The notes below the pieces were generated by a model that was not told where the DNA came from, did not search any database, and saw nothing but the letters and a program-made list of their open reading frames with translations. This document shows, piece after piece, positions 54,821 to 64,000 of a DNA stretch of 64,000 bases (its first letter is position 1; every line of letters starts with the position of its first letter). This DNA comes from Salisapilia sapeloensis (taxonomy: Eukaryota; Oomycota; Peronosporomycetes; Peronosporales; Salisapiliaceae), in NCBI GenBank assembly GCA_023334545.1, contig JAADVB010000060.1, positions 19,068 through 83,067 of the forward strand, written 5' to 3'. The position numbers and the translations under genes are program-made.

Positions 54821-56619
54821 TCATACTTTGGGTTTCTTCGTCCCTCGTTTTCCCTGCTTTTTCTTCTTCTCTCCGTCCATCGGTGCTGGAGTCGGAGGCA
54901 TCACTGGGGCATTCGTTCGGACGTAGAATAGCAGATACGCCGTTTCCTGTAAGGCCTCTGCTTCCGAGACCGACAAAACATGCTCGTCGTTGAAACGGAA
55001 CCACTGGTCCTTATTATCTCGACACACGCACGTGTAGTGACCACCGACGACAAGTCGTCCGTGATGCGAGATGACTGCAAAGAGATCGTAGACTGGCGGA
55101 TCGACAAATCCGCTTTCCTCACTGGTACCAGCTGATGGTGCATGCTCCGCTCGACACGTTGGTGACATGAGCTGAGATGGGAATTCAAAGCGACGAGGAT
55201 ACTCGACAAACTGCTGTAGCTTGACAGGACCGTGCTCTGGGTGGTACGTGAACCTCTTGACATTAAGAGTCAATACAACAGGTAAAGACTCGACAGTCGA
55301 GAATCGTTTCATGTCCGCGTCTTCAATGTTTTCAACAGCAAAAGCCTGTTGGATCAAAGCGTCGACATTCGGTGTCGACGCCGGCGTCGTCTGTCCCACA
55401 GCGGAACCTACAACTGCACTAAAGCTAGGTAGTTCATGCTCGAGGTTGAGATGGAGACAATGGAATGGTTCAATCGTCGTCGATGTCTGTTTCCGAGCTC
55501 CGTGCTTAAGCTCGGATCGTAGTGAGCCCTTGAAGAGCCAATTGATAGGCGAACGAGTTGCATCTACTGGGTTTTGGTGCAAGACACTGCTCTTGCCTCC
55601 TTTACCGACCTCTGCCCATCCATCGTCTTCTGTCGGGGCAGGTAGAGATGTGGTAATGGCTTTCTTTGTCTGCTTTTCACATGACTCTGGCAGCATCATG
55701 CCACTCTGTTCATACTCCGAATGCAGATAATCTAGGAAGAACTCGAGGAACTCGAGCGCATCTTCCTGCTCTCCACGCATCTTTTGGAAGGCACTGAGAA
55801 CATGCATAAAGTAACCACTAATACGAATGGCCTTGGGGTTCTTGCCCATCATGTCGTTCTTACTACCACTCGCACCTCTCTTTTGCAACTGAGCTAATGT
55901 CGGCTCTTCAAATTCGCGTGTAAAGGCGACCATGTGCCGCCACACTTGAAAGCTTTTCGTATCGGCTAACAAGTCAGATGTTGGCCCGACAGACGCTGAG
56001 ATGTCTGCTAAAATGCTATCAGAGCATAAGTATCTCACTTCGTTTGCATTGGAATGGAAACGTACTTGAGGAGCGGAGGACAGGCTAGAATGGACTGCAG
56101 AATGACGTTCTGGAAGCACGTATTGCCCTGGTTGACCATGCCCCTATGAATTGTGGATCAGACCGAGTTGGTAGGTGGATATGAATGGATCAAACCTCTT
56201 TTTCATCTCTTTCGCCGGTGCCGTGACGTCTAGATTCTCGAGTGCTACTTGAATCGCTTCTTCGAATTGCAATGGTTCACTGTTTTCTTCAACTGCGTGG
56301 CCGTTGGTTTGATGAGATGATACGTGCATTGTATTCCACGCGAATTTGTTTGTGCTATTATCAGCACCGAGTGCCGCTGCCCAGGACTTGTGTGCTGGTT
56401 TATCCAATGATTGTGCTTGTTGTTCCAAAGCTTTCGAATCCCGTGCCACTGTACATGATCCATTAAGTCAACTAGTCTTATGTGTTAAAAGGTAGTGGAC
56501 AAACCTTCTTGCAAGACCTTGGTAGTCTCCTCGAACGTAAAGTCTCCGAATATAAAGTGGACATCCGAGATGGGACTCGCAGACGAGGGAAGACGGAGAC
56601 CACTTGTCACTTTCGCCAT
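54821..56619 (-). CDS. USP10-type ubiquitin carboxyl-terminal hydrolase, 4 exons
   Basis: Exons 56505..56619, 56196..56448, 56066..56143 and 54821..56015; introns 56, 52 and 50 bases. The 546-residue product opens [19 protein letters not shown] and soon has [10 protein letters not shown]. The FGDF motif in this N-terminal place is how animal USP10 binds the NTF2-like domain of G3BP. Exon 3 gives the catalytic Cys box, [20 protein letters not shown] then CPPLL; it is read in a different frame from the exons beside it and is only seen after splicing. The His box is [17 protein letters not shown] and the Asn/Asp box [18 protein letters not shown] and [10 protein letters not shown] complete the fold. 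It should remove ubiquitin from proteins in the cytosol. A basic tail ([15 protein letters not shown]) ends it. Confidence 0.92.
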
Positions 56620-56958
56620 ACTGCTCTTGCTCTTCGTCAGTGTAGATACAAAGCTTTTATGAATGATGTACTCGAGGAGAATGACGTCAAATGCGCTTGT
56701 TCCGTGTGGTGGGATCAGATTCGATATGGCGCTCACCAAGCAAAATTGCATGTAATAAACCGGTGCAAGTGTCATTTCATATTATTACGCTCTATTATTC
56801 TGGGTACGGTCATGAAGTAGCTTTTAGCGGAAGTAGTCTCTCTGATGGGAACTAGTTGCTACAAGCTTACTTGTATGTCTTCCGAGCGCATTCGTCGCTA
56901 CGTAGTTACTATACAATTAATAGACATTAGACTTAAGATATAAACATGTGACCTCGGC
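56620..56958. other. Intergenic stretch upstream of tRNA and USP10-like gene
   Basis: 339 bases holding the promoter side of the USP10-like gene (minus). An in-frame continuation upstream of the ATG at 56619 is open to about 56775 but not family-like. Nothing else is supported before the tRNA. Confidence 0.4.
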
Positions 56959-57039
56959 GACAGCTTGGCCGAGTGGTTAAGGCGATGGACTTGAAATCCA
57001 TTGGGGCAACCCGCGTGAGTTCAAACCTCACAGCTGTCG
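56959..57039 (+). tRNA. tRNA-Ser (anticodon UGA)
   Basis: The 5' GACAGCT pairs with AGCTGTC at the 3' end. The D arm is GGCCGAGTGGTTAAGGC, the anticodon loop CTTGAAA gives TGA at 56992-56994, and a long variable arm (TTGGGGCAACCCGC) marks a class II tRNA. The T loop reads GTTCAAACC. A UGA anticodon with the class II arm means serine, reading UCA codons. No intron. The discriminator base is G. Confidence 0.96.
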
Positions 57040-57040
57040 A

Positions 57041-57046
57041 TTTTTT
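57041..57046 (+). terminator. RNA polymerase III T-run terminator of tRNA-Ser
   Basis: Six T residues begin two bases after the discriminator base of the tRNA, the usual Pol III stop signal. Confidence 0.85.
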
Positions 57047-57336
57047 ATCGTCGAGCAAGATACTTTTGCTACTCTCGTGGCCAATTGACATCTTTTTAAT
57101 GCTCTGATTGTGTTGCCTCTTTCCGTGGATCGTACAGTAGAATTCCAGCTACTAGTAGAAGTATCCACTATCTGTTTTGGTCTAATGTATTCTGTAGTTG
57201 AATGAACGCGACTTTCTACTTGACTATCTAACCTTCTTAGTCTGCTCCCGGTGGGAACTGTTGTATCAAGCCCAGCTTCACGCAACGTGGTTATATGCAT
57301 AAGTAATTTGCTTGCTATTGATAGAGCTTATCCAAT

Positions 57337-58081
<745 letters not shown>

Positions 58082-58309
58082 GGCGATCAATTTGTGAAAT
58101 GAGCCAAAGGGACGGAGAGAAACTGATATGAGGCACGCAACACCCGTAGGCAATTGTATCTGGCAAGAAGAGTTCTATTTAAAGTCTGTGTACTTGTTGT
58201 AACGTAGGGTCTCTTCATAAAAGAAGATTAACCATTGCAAGAAACTTCCACTCGAAAGAAGAAAAACGATTACTTATGACAGGAACAAAGAATTCAGACG
58301 CATCCAATC

Positions 58310-58842
58310 TTACTCTCGTTTTACTACTACTTCCTCTAGCTTTGTTTCTATCGACAGCATTAGAACGTGGAATCTCCTTTCGACCAGACAAACGTACGTA
58401 AAGATCCAGTGTAGGCGTCCAGTTGATCCACCATATCTTCCAACTCGGTCAATTCTTCATCTACGGCGTCGATCGATCGCATTTTGGACTGCATCAATGA
58501 GGCTAAAAGTAGAAGGTTGGTCAGTTAGAACCAGTGGAAATGGCCAGTGCATGTTGTTCAAACGCAAACCTCTTTTTTTCATCACACTCGATAGCTTCCC
58601 CACTTCCTCCACTTCCTTTTGCATTCGACTGTACTTGTCATTAAGCTGCAGCACGACCGATTGCATTATCGCCATGGACTCTTCCGACCCTGATGAACAC
58701 ATCAAGTACTAATATCAGTCGTTTTGTGTAGAGTCCTATCGATGAGTAGTATACCATCTAGTTGCGCTCCAACATACGCAGTGAGGTTCTCGCACACGCG
58801 CTGCGTGAGCTGCTGCAGCACCTCCACTTCGCCTTCATCCAT
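58310..58842 (-). CDS. BLOC1S2-like subunit (BLOC-1/BORC), 4 exons
   Basis: Exons 58755..58842, 58570..58689, 58398..58502 and 58310..58347; introns 64, 67 and 50 bases (GTATAC, GTTTGC, GTACGT). From the ATG at 58842 the product is 116 residues: MDEGEVEVLQQLTQRVCENL, then NDKYSRMQKEVEEVGKL, then DELTELEDMVDQLDAYTGSL-type sequence (here EELTELEDMVDQLDAYTGSL) and QTKLEEVVVKRE. It is one long coiled coil. The end, with LDAY.. followed by a short basic helix, is the BLOC1S2 signature. An in-frame ATG at 58929 would add 29 hydrophobic residues. The last exon is needed for the family-like end; reading through gives a Trp/Phe tail instead. It should act in lysosome/endosome positioning complexes. 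Confidence 0.75.
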
Positions 58843-58974
58843 CGCTTCTGGGTACGAGGGTAGGAGCGAAGTAGTCACTGGCAATGAAGTAGCGATAAAC
58901 AACAAGTTCTGACAACAACCGACAAGCATTAAAAATGACGTAAAAATCGAGTAAAAAAGTAAATTATTGCTAAT

Positions 58975-60705
58975 TTAGACGGAGTCGCCCCTCTTCCTGC
59001 CGTTCAAGGGATGGAGCGTTGGCGTTAAGCTCTCGGAGTATATTCCAAAAGTATCTGCGACCGGCGTGTGGGAGAAGAAGGCTGGTGAAAGATCTGTGTG
59101 GCGAGGTGACATGAACGTCGGATAGTCGCGAGATCGACTGGAGGGAGCATCTTTTCCCCGCGGTACTAAGCTCCATTCCACCTGTGGAAGTCCAAGGAAG
59201 TCTCGTGTATCAGGTTGAGCGATGAGAGGGATGTCTTGGTCCAAAATACCTCGAAATTGGAGACCAAGTACTCGTTCGAGAAAGCGTTGCAACTGAGAGG
59301 CTCTGCGTTCGACATAGCGTGCATCCGTGCACCTGAAGAATGTTTTACTCGGTAGATAGCGATGGACACTTAAATTTGGCACTTTGGTCTCCAGTAAAGA
59401 TGCCAGGGCGTCAAATTCCGAGTAGCGATGTTCGACCTTGATGGTCTCAAGGCCTCCTTCCGCATAGTAGAGGACACTAATGACGTACCGCACGATTCCA
59501 TTCTGTACTGCCGCACTTGTTATTTCAACTGTGAAAGCTCCCTCGTTAAAGCGGTCCGCTGGCCACAGTCGAGGAGGTACATAGCGGCTACATTTGTTCG
59601 GAAAGAGTGGACGCATGCTTCGAGTCGATGGGCGGGACCTGGAAACCTGGCTGAGCACGTCAATCCAGTTGTCATCGGCCTTGAAAGTCGATGGGATGTC
59701 CGCAGCAGACGTTCTCCGAATAGGACTCCTACTGATAAATGGCTCGGAGCCATCGACGCCGAACCATCCACTAGGAAGCATCGGACGTGCATCCGGCCGC
59801 TCCAATCGAGCTATGCAGCTTTTTGCTGTCGCAAACACAGGTTGTGGCTGCGGCTTTGACAGATCGAGAAAGTCTCGAACAATACTATTGCTGGCAACCG
59901 GCTCACTCACAGTTACGAGCCGATTGAATCCGTGCTCATTGATCCGCAACACATAAGTAAGAAATGTTAAAACAGCTTCGCCGTGGTCGTTTATGTATGC
60001 TTGCGAGCGTGATGAGATGCGAGATGGCTGTCGTGGTAGGTTGTCTACTAGACGATGACCAACGTAGAGAAGCGTCATCTCTTCTGTAAACTTTGTCAGC
60101 TCTTGTTCCGTTTTCGTCACAAACATCACGTATGATTTCTTTCTTGACAATCGAACGGTTCGGTCCTCCATACGACGCACCGTGTTACAAAGCAAAGCAA
60201 AGCAATAGTGGAGTTCCCCATTGCGTTGGTAGACTGCAGCCATTCGGAATGTGAAATCTCCAGAGTAGGCAAAGACAGGGGACCACGCTTGCGGTTCACA
60301 GAATTGTTGATAGACTCCTTCGTAGCCTATTGGGATGCTTTCTTCGTCTGGATGGGCACCGACTTGATCCGTCTGGACGTTCGCGCGGGAACTAAACCAG
60401 AAACGGGGTCGATACTGAAGTGTGTTTTTCAGTAGTCGGTTGGTGCCGTCCGGGTCTAAGCGACTGGAAATACTTGCATAGCTGCTGAATCCACCGTCCA
60501 TTTTGGCAGAGGGGAGCTCTGCGTATCCATCGCTGCCTGAATACTCTGCTGAACATGCTCGTGTTGCCGGAATAGTTTCATTCTGAGGCGGGTCTCCAGT
60601 TCGAAAGGAGACTGTGTTTTTAAGTAGTGTTACGTATGAGCTTCGTAGTAGAGGTCTCGGTGAGTCTGCTGCAGGGGCAGTCCATCCGCAGGACCATGTA
60701 GCCAT
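58975..60705 (-). CDS. PX-domain protein
   Basis: 576 residues from the ATG at 60705 (MATWSCGWTAPAADSPRPLL); a TTG 15 bases upstream is in frame. Residues ~90-330 may hold a START-like fold (FTFRMAAVYQRNGELHYCFA; MTLLYVGHRLVDNLP; VLRINEHGFNRLVTVSEP) but this is weak. A PX domain covers ~390-503: FTVEITSAAVQNGIVRYVIS, then VEHRYSEFDALASLLETKVP, with the phosphoinositide-contact Arg in RYSEF, LPSKTF, and YVERRASQLQRFLERVLGL. It should bind phosphoinositides on endosomal membranes, as sorting nexins do; no BAR domain follows, so it is not a classical SNX-BAR. It ends in a short Ser/Pro-rich tail. It lies 132 bases beyond the start of the BLOC1S2-like gene on the same strand. Confidence 0.85.
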   Translation of the reverse strand: MATWSCGWTAPAADSPRPLLRSSYVTLLKNTVSFRTGDPPQNETIPATRACSAEYSGSDGYAELPSAKMDGGFSSYASISSRLDPDGTNRLLKNTLQYRPRFWFSSRANVQTDQVGAHPDEESIPIGYEGVYQQFCEPQAWSPVFAYSGDFTFRMAAVYQRNGELHYCFALLCNTVRRMEDRTVRLSRKKSYVMFVTKTEQELTKFTEEMTLLYVGHRLVDNLPRQPSRISSRSQAYINDHGEAVLTFLTYVLRINEHGFNRLVTVSEPVASNSIVRDFLDLSKPQPQPVFATAKSCIARLERPDARPMLPSGWFGVDGSEPFISRSPIRRTSAADIPSTFKADDNWIDVLSQVSRSRPSTRSMRPLFPNKCSRYVPPRLWPADRFNEGAFTVEITSAAVQNGIVRYVISVLYYAEGGLETIKVEHRYSEFDALASLLETKVPNLSVHRYLPSKTFFRCTDARYVERRASQLQRFLERVLGLQFRGILDQDIPLIAQPDTRDFLGLPQVEWSLVPRGKDAPSSRSRDYPTFMSPRHTDLSPAFFSHTPVADTFGIYSESLTPTLHPLNGRKRGDSV

Positions 60706-61034
60706 CTCAGTGTAAAGCAAATTTAAATCTAATTTTCTACGGACAAAAGTGTGGAGACCGTTGTCGTGGGACGAGCGAACGAAAGAAGATTAGGCGAACA
60801 GCACTACAGAAAGTATTGGGATCTTTCAAATAGATGATGGCTTCAACTCCTGGATATCTCAATTAGGAGGAAGAATGTACGGAGCTGGTCGGACGTGTGG
60901 GGCTTTCTCGCCGGTCGCTTCTTGGAATGTAGTAGAGCAAATATTGTCCGTTATAGAAAGCGTTACATGTACAGTTAGTCTGGATGGAAATCTGATGGCT
61001 TTTCATCATTCTTAGTTTCTCGCTACCATCCCCA
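60706..61034. other. Divergent intergenic stretch
   Basis: 329 bases between the starts of the PX gene (minus) and the four-helix membrane protein (plus). No supported frame or RNA. It presumably carries both promoters. Confidence 0.4.
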
Positions 61035-61772
61035 ATGGCTTATACAGGACCAGGCATAGCAGCCAGCATTGCGCTACTCAATGCCGTTGTCTTTAACATC
61101 GTTGCATTCGTATTACCGATGTGGAGTACCACGTCATCCGGATCATATCTTGCAGACCAAGTCGAGGATGCTACTTTTTCCGCTGGTGTCTGGGGATATT
61201 GCATCAAGCTCGACTATGTCGATTCTTCCAGTGACGAGGATACCACACGCAGCTTTGACAGCTGCTGGTACTTTCACACTTCATCCAATATGGAGATCCC
61301 GAGTATCTCAAGTGAGCTCCCAACAGATTTTGGCGATACCAGTGTCTGTGACATATACGACGGAAACGCTGAGACGAATACCACAGTAACGGGCTTGGCA
61401 GCGCTATCATCGATATCAGAACGTGCTTTTAAAAACTTCCTTGAGCAATCTTGTGGATCCTTGGGCATAGCAACTTTGGTCATGGAAAGTATCAGCGTCG
61501 GAGCCGGTGTAATAGCATTCACCATGCTACTATTGGCTCTCACTTGCTGTATCACGAAGGCTATGTTTACCACAGTACCGCAGGTATTGTCCGTCGTGGC
61601 CTTCGTTACGAGCTTGCTCGCGTTTATTCTTTGGCTCGTACAGTCAAAGTCTTTGAGCAATAGTGATCCAGACAACATATCCCTTGACGCATCATTCATC
61701 ATGACCGTCATATCCACCGTGTCTTACTTTGCAACTGCTTTACTCATTGCGCGGCATTCGACGTTCAAGTGA
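61035..61772 (+). CDS. Four-helix membrane protein, claudin/SUR7-like
   Basis: 245 residues from the ATG at 61035 (MAYTGPGIAASIALLNAVVF). Helix 1 is IAASIALLNAVVFNIVAFVL. A ~110-residue loop follows with AGVWGYCIKLDYVD, CWYF, C and NTT sites, then three close helices: SVGAGVIAFTMLLLALTCCI, LSVVAFVTSLLAFILWLVQ and FIMTVISTVSYFATALLI. One helix, a large extracellular loop with G-V-W-G-Y-C, then three helices is the claudin/SUR7-PalI layout. SUR7-like proteins organise plasma-membrane domains and wall synthesis in fungi. The assignment is by topology and one motif, so it remains tentative. Two N-glycosylation sites (NTT, NIS) face the expected sides only in part. Confidence 0.75.
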   Translation: MAYTGPGIAASIALLNAVVFNIVAFVLPMWSTTSSGSYLADQVEDATFSAGVWGYCIKLDYVDSSSDEDTTRSFDSCWYFHTSSNMEIPSISSELPTDFGDTSVCDIYDGNAETNTTVTGLAALSSISERAFKNFLEQSCGSLGIATLVMESISVGAGVIAFTMLLLALTCCITKAMFTTVPQVLSVVAFVTSLLAFILWLVQSKSLSNSDPDNISLDASFIMTVISTVSYFATALLIARHSTFK

Positions 61773-62115
61773 AAACCTCTTCAAGTAGCATCACCCGAAG
61801 TTTCCACATCATGTACAAATAACAAAATACACTTTTGAAGAATGATCAACTATACTACCTGTCTTTCAATCATCCAAGAATTACTATTGCAAAGCTTTAT
61901 GCAAAGCGTAAAGACTCTGATAGGCATGGTCGGGATCCCAAGAGCTCAACGCAAGCATGGCTTGTACCAAGTGAACCATATGGGTACCATTTGTGGGACC
62001 TCCGAGGCGTATACAAAAACGAAGATAAAAACCATTAAGCTGAACACGAAGTCATCGCTCGTAGATCTCAACTCCCAGCACCTCTTCCTGCTTCACAAGC
62101 GCTGCATAATTCAAG
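61773..62115. other. Intergenic stretch before SEC12
   Basis: 343 bases between two plus-strand genes. Frames here are short with no recognised motif. It should hold the 3' end of the four-helix gene and the SEC12 promoter. Confidence 0.4.
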
Positions 62116-63668
62116 ATGACGATGCTAGTAGGATATCCTATTATGGGCCTGAGCTACGCTCGTGGATACTTTGCTATCTGCGGTGGTGGTGGCTCCCTCA
62201 AGTCTGGTATTAAGAACACTGTGGTAAGCTACCCACCTCTTCCTAGTCTAGAGATGACATTTTTATTCATTACTGTGCGCTATAGGACATTTATAAATTG
62301 TCTGAAGCCGAGAGCACTGGATTCGAGAAAGTTATCACGGCTGAAACCGGTAGTGAGCTGCCTTCTGGCGTCGCTTTCTCCCATGACGTATATATGTTAT
62401 TCATTTATTTTGTGTCATTGTATTAAATCTATCTACAGGGACAACTGATAGCCGTATCTGTAAATTGTGCTTGTTGGATCTTTGAACTCAATCTTCAAGA
62501 GAATAAAATGCAGCTACTTGTTAAATTCCGAACCGACTTCGCAGAAGAAGAGAGCTCGCAGGTATTTCTTTTCAACATATTTCCATCTATAAACAGCTAC
62601 TAACTCTTATAGACTTGTGCTTGTTTCGTTGGGAACTCGACCGTCTTGACAGGTGGAGAGGATGGTGTCGTGCGTGTATGGAAGCTCAGTCGAGAGTTCT
62701 CTGCAAATGAAAAGTCTGCTGGTACCGATGCTTCTCTCCAAGTACCAGATCCATCGAGTAAGAAAAGTACAAAGAAACCATCAGCTCCTCAGCTGGGAGA
62801 CAGCGCTATTCACAAGCAGAACATGATCACACTTACACGTGAGTATCGTGGCCACTCGAAGCGCATTCGTGAAATCCATGTCGATCCTTCCCATCGTAAT
62901 CTGGTTGTCTCCAGTTCACTGGATCAATCGTGTCATCTCTGGCGTCTAACGGAACTATCTACGTTGTGTGAATTCTCCAAGGACGATGCACTGGAAGAGT
63001 CCTATCGAATGCTCAACATGAAGCTTCCTCCAGGTCCACGCAAACATCAGTTCCGATGCGTCCGATTTGCGAATGACGGTCGGAAGCTCTATACAGTTTT
63101 AACTCCTGCTCGTGGAGACTCGATCGTCGTCAAGTGGGTACCAGAAACTATCGCACAGACAGAGGAAGGGCAGTGGAAGTGGGTCATTGAATTTGCTGCT
63201 GTTGCTGGTAACCGTCCTGTTGGCAGTCTATGCGTCAGTCCGGACGACAAGTTCCTTTGTACTGCTGCTGTGTCCGGTGAAATCAGCGTTTTTAAGGCAG
63301 AGACATTGGAAGGGTATCGCCAACGGTCGAAAGACCAGCATTCGTTTGCGATCACAGGCATGAGCTTTGCACCGATAGAAGATAAACAGTCCAAGGTCTG
63401 CCATTTGGTCACGGGTGGAGCTGACAAGTTCGTTCTTCGTCATGAAGTACCATTGGAAGGTGGGGAAGTCATCTCGCGATGGATGGCACTCAAAACTGTG
63501 CTCTCGGAACTGATCGCTAGTCTTATGACGATGGGCTTGGGTGCGATTGCCGGCTTTACGCTCTTGTTCGCACTGCTCATGTTCCTCCATGCTGATCAGA
63601 ACATTCTGAATGACGGACCCTTGACTGCTCTTGATGTATGTATTACGATTACCGAATGTGTAGTATAG
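62116..63668 (+). CDS. SEC12/PREB-like guanine exchange factor for Sar1, 4 exons
   Basis: Exons 62116..62223, 62286..62387, 62439..62561 and 62613..63668; introns 62, 51 and 51 bases, all phase 0. The 462-residue product opens MTMLVGYPIMGLSYARGYFA and then ICGGGGSLKSGIKN; the GGGG-x-x-x-(S/T)G(I/V)-x-N loop is the K-loop region typical of Sec12/PREB. WD40 blades follow (LTGGEDGVVRVWKLSREF; EYRGHSKRIREIHVDPSHRN; SSSLDQSCHLWRLTEL). A C-terminal helix (LGAIAGFTLLFALLMFLHA, ~residues 424-442) anchors it in the ER with a short lumenal tail. It loads Sar1 with GTP to start COPII vesicle formation. The end is uncertain: GAT at 63637 is followed by GTATGT, and splicing there could join downstream sequence instead of stopping at 63668. 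Confidence 0.92.
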
Positions 63669-63697
63669 TATTGATGAATATGTGGATGTAGGAGCTA

Positions 63698-64000
63698 ATG
63701 GAGTTGAACGTGGAGTCGATGGATGCGATGGCAACAGTTGGAGCAGTAGGTGTGAGTACTCTGATGGCATGTCTAGTTGCATTCGCGTTGTCGGTTCGGA
63801 CGGCAGTGTTTACCAATGGACTTGTATGCCTCGTGGCGGCAATATTGGCCTTCGTCGTGGCGATGAGTCCTAGTCGACAGCTCGGGTGGGTGACGGGGAA
63901 TGCTGCGTTGGACGACCTGCTCGGTATGCGTACTTTTGGTTTGTATGAGGTTTACTTACTGACGTTGTGGTGCAGATTACAAGATGTCGGTGGTGTTCAG
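63698..64000 (+). CDS. Membrane protein, 5' part only (runs off the window)
   Basis: An ATG at 63698 opens MELNVESMDAMATVGAVGVS and the frame stays open to the end of the window. Two hydrophobic helices are seen: GAVGVSTLMACLVAFALSV and GLVCLVAAILAFVVAMSP. A possible intron (GTATGCG...GTGCAG, about 63926..63974) would change the last residues seen. It may be a separate gene or a 3' exon of the SEC12 gene, since an acceptor GATGTAG lies just upstream. Family not recognised. Confidence 0.5.
   Translation, partial: MELNVESMDAMATVGAVGVSTLMACLVAFALSVRTAVFTNGLVCLVAAILAFVVAMSPSRQLGWVTGNAALDDLLGMRTFGLYEVYLLTLWCRLQDVGGVQ

Overview
The window reads as compact nuclear DNA of a eukaryote, most likely an oomycete (Peronosporomycetes). 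Genes lie on both strands, many with several introns of about 50-67 bases ending in TAG or CAG. The gene set fits that group: a very large 1,3-beta-glucan synthase joined to sugar-porter-like membrane helices, a BT1-family folate/biopterin transporter, a plant-like EDR2 protein, a p300/CBP-type acetyltransferase, and IQ/DPY30-like and WD40/EF-hand proteins that could serve a flagellum. The AT content and compactness would suit an Albugo-type white rust, but genus is only a guess.

Layout. 1-4.1 kb: the 3' end of a WRAP53/TCAB1-type WD40 protein, an RBMX2/Ist3 splicing factor, a SET-MYND methyltransferase, and a divergent unknown gene. 4.3-10.5 kb: p300/CBP. 10.5-12.6 kb: no gene recognised. 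12.6-13.2 kb: an NDUFA11-like complex I subunit. 13.7-19.7 kb: a giant six-module EF-hand protein. 19.9-21 kb: a cysteine-rich single-pass membrane protein. 21.5-28.8 kb: the glucan synthase/MFS fusion. 29.1-32.8 kb: SF3B1. 33.1-35.1 kb: a small unknown gene and a Ser-rich helical unknown. 35.2-38.2 kb: EDR2-like PH/START protein. 39.6-43.3 kb: BT1 transporter and dihydroxyacetone kinase, convergent. 43.7-45.2 kb: ArfGAP. 45.4-53.3 kb: WD40/EF-hand protein, then a DPY30-like/IQ protein. 53.4-56.6 kb: secreted serine protease and a USP10-type deubiquitinase. 57.0 kb: tRNA-Ser(UGA). 57.3-60.7 kb: Rac-type GTPase, BLOC1S2-like subunit, PX-domain protein. 61.0-64 kb: a claudin/SUR7-like four-helix protein, SEC12/PREB, and a membrane protein running off the end.

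Most of the work here was joining exons. About 31 introns were rebuilt by eye from GT/AG sites, reading phase and protein continuity; none was checked against RNA. They restore the KIX domain of p300, the catalytic-cysteine exon and FGDF motif of the USP10-like enzyme, complete Rac and BLOC1S2-like proteins, and the true C-terminus of the NDUFA11-like subunit. Functional themes are RNA processing (RBMX2, SF3B1, WRAP53), chromatin (p300, SMYD), membrane traffic (SEC12, ArfGAP, BLOC1S2, PX) and cell wall (glucan synthase). They are not arranged as a pathway cluster. Coordinates of exon edges may be off by one or two bases.
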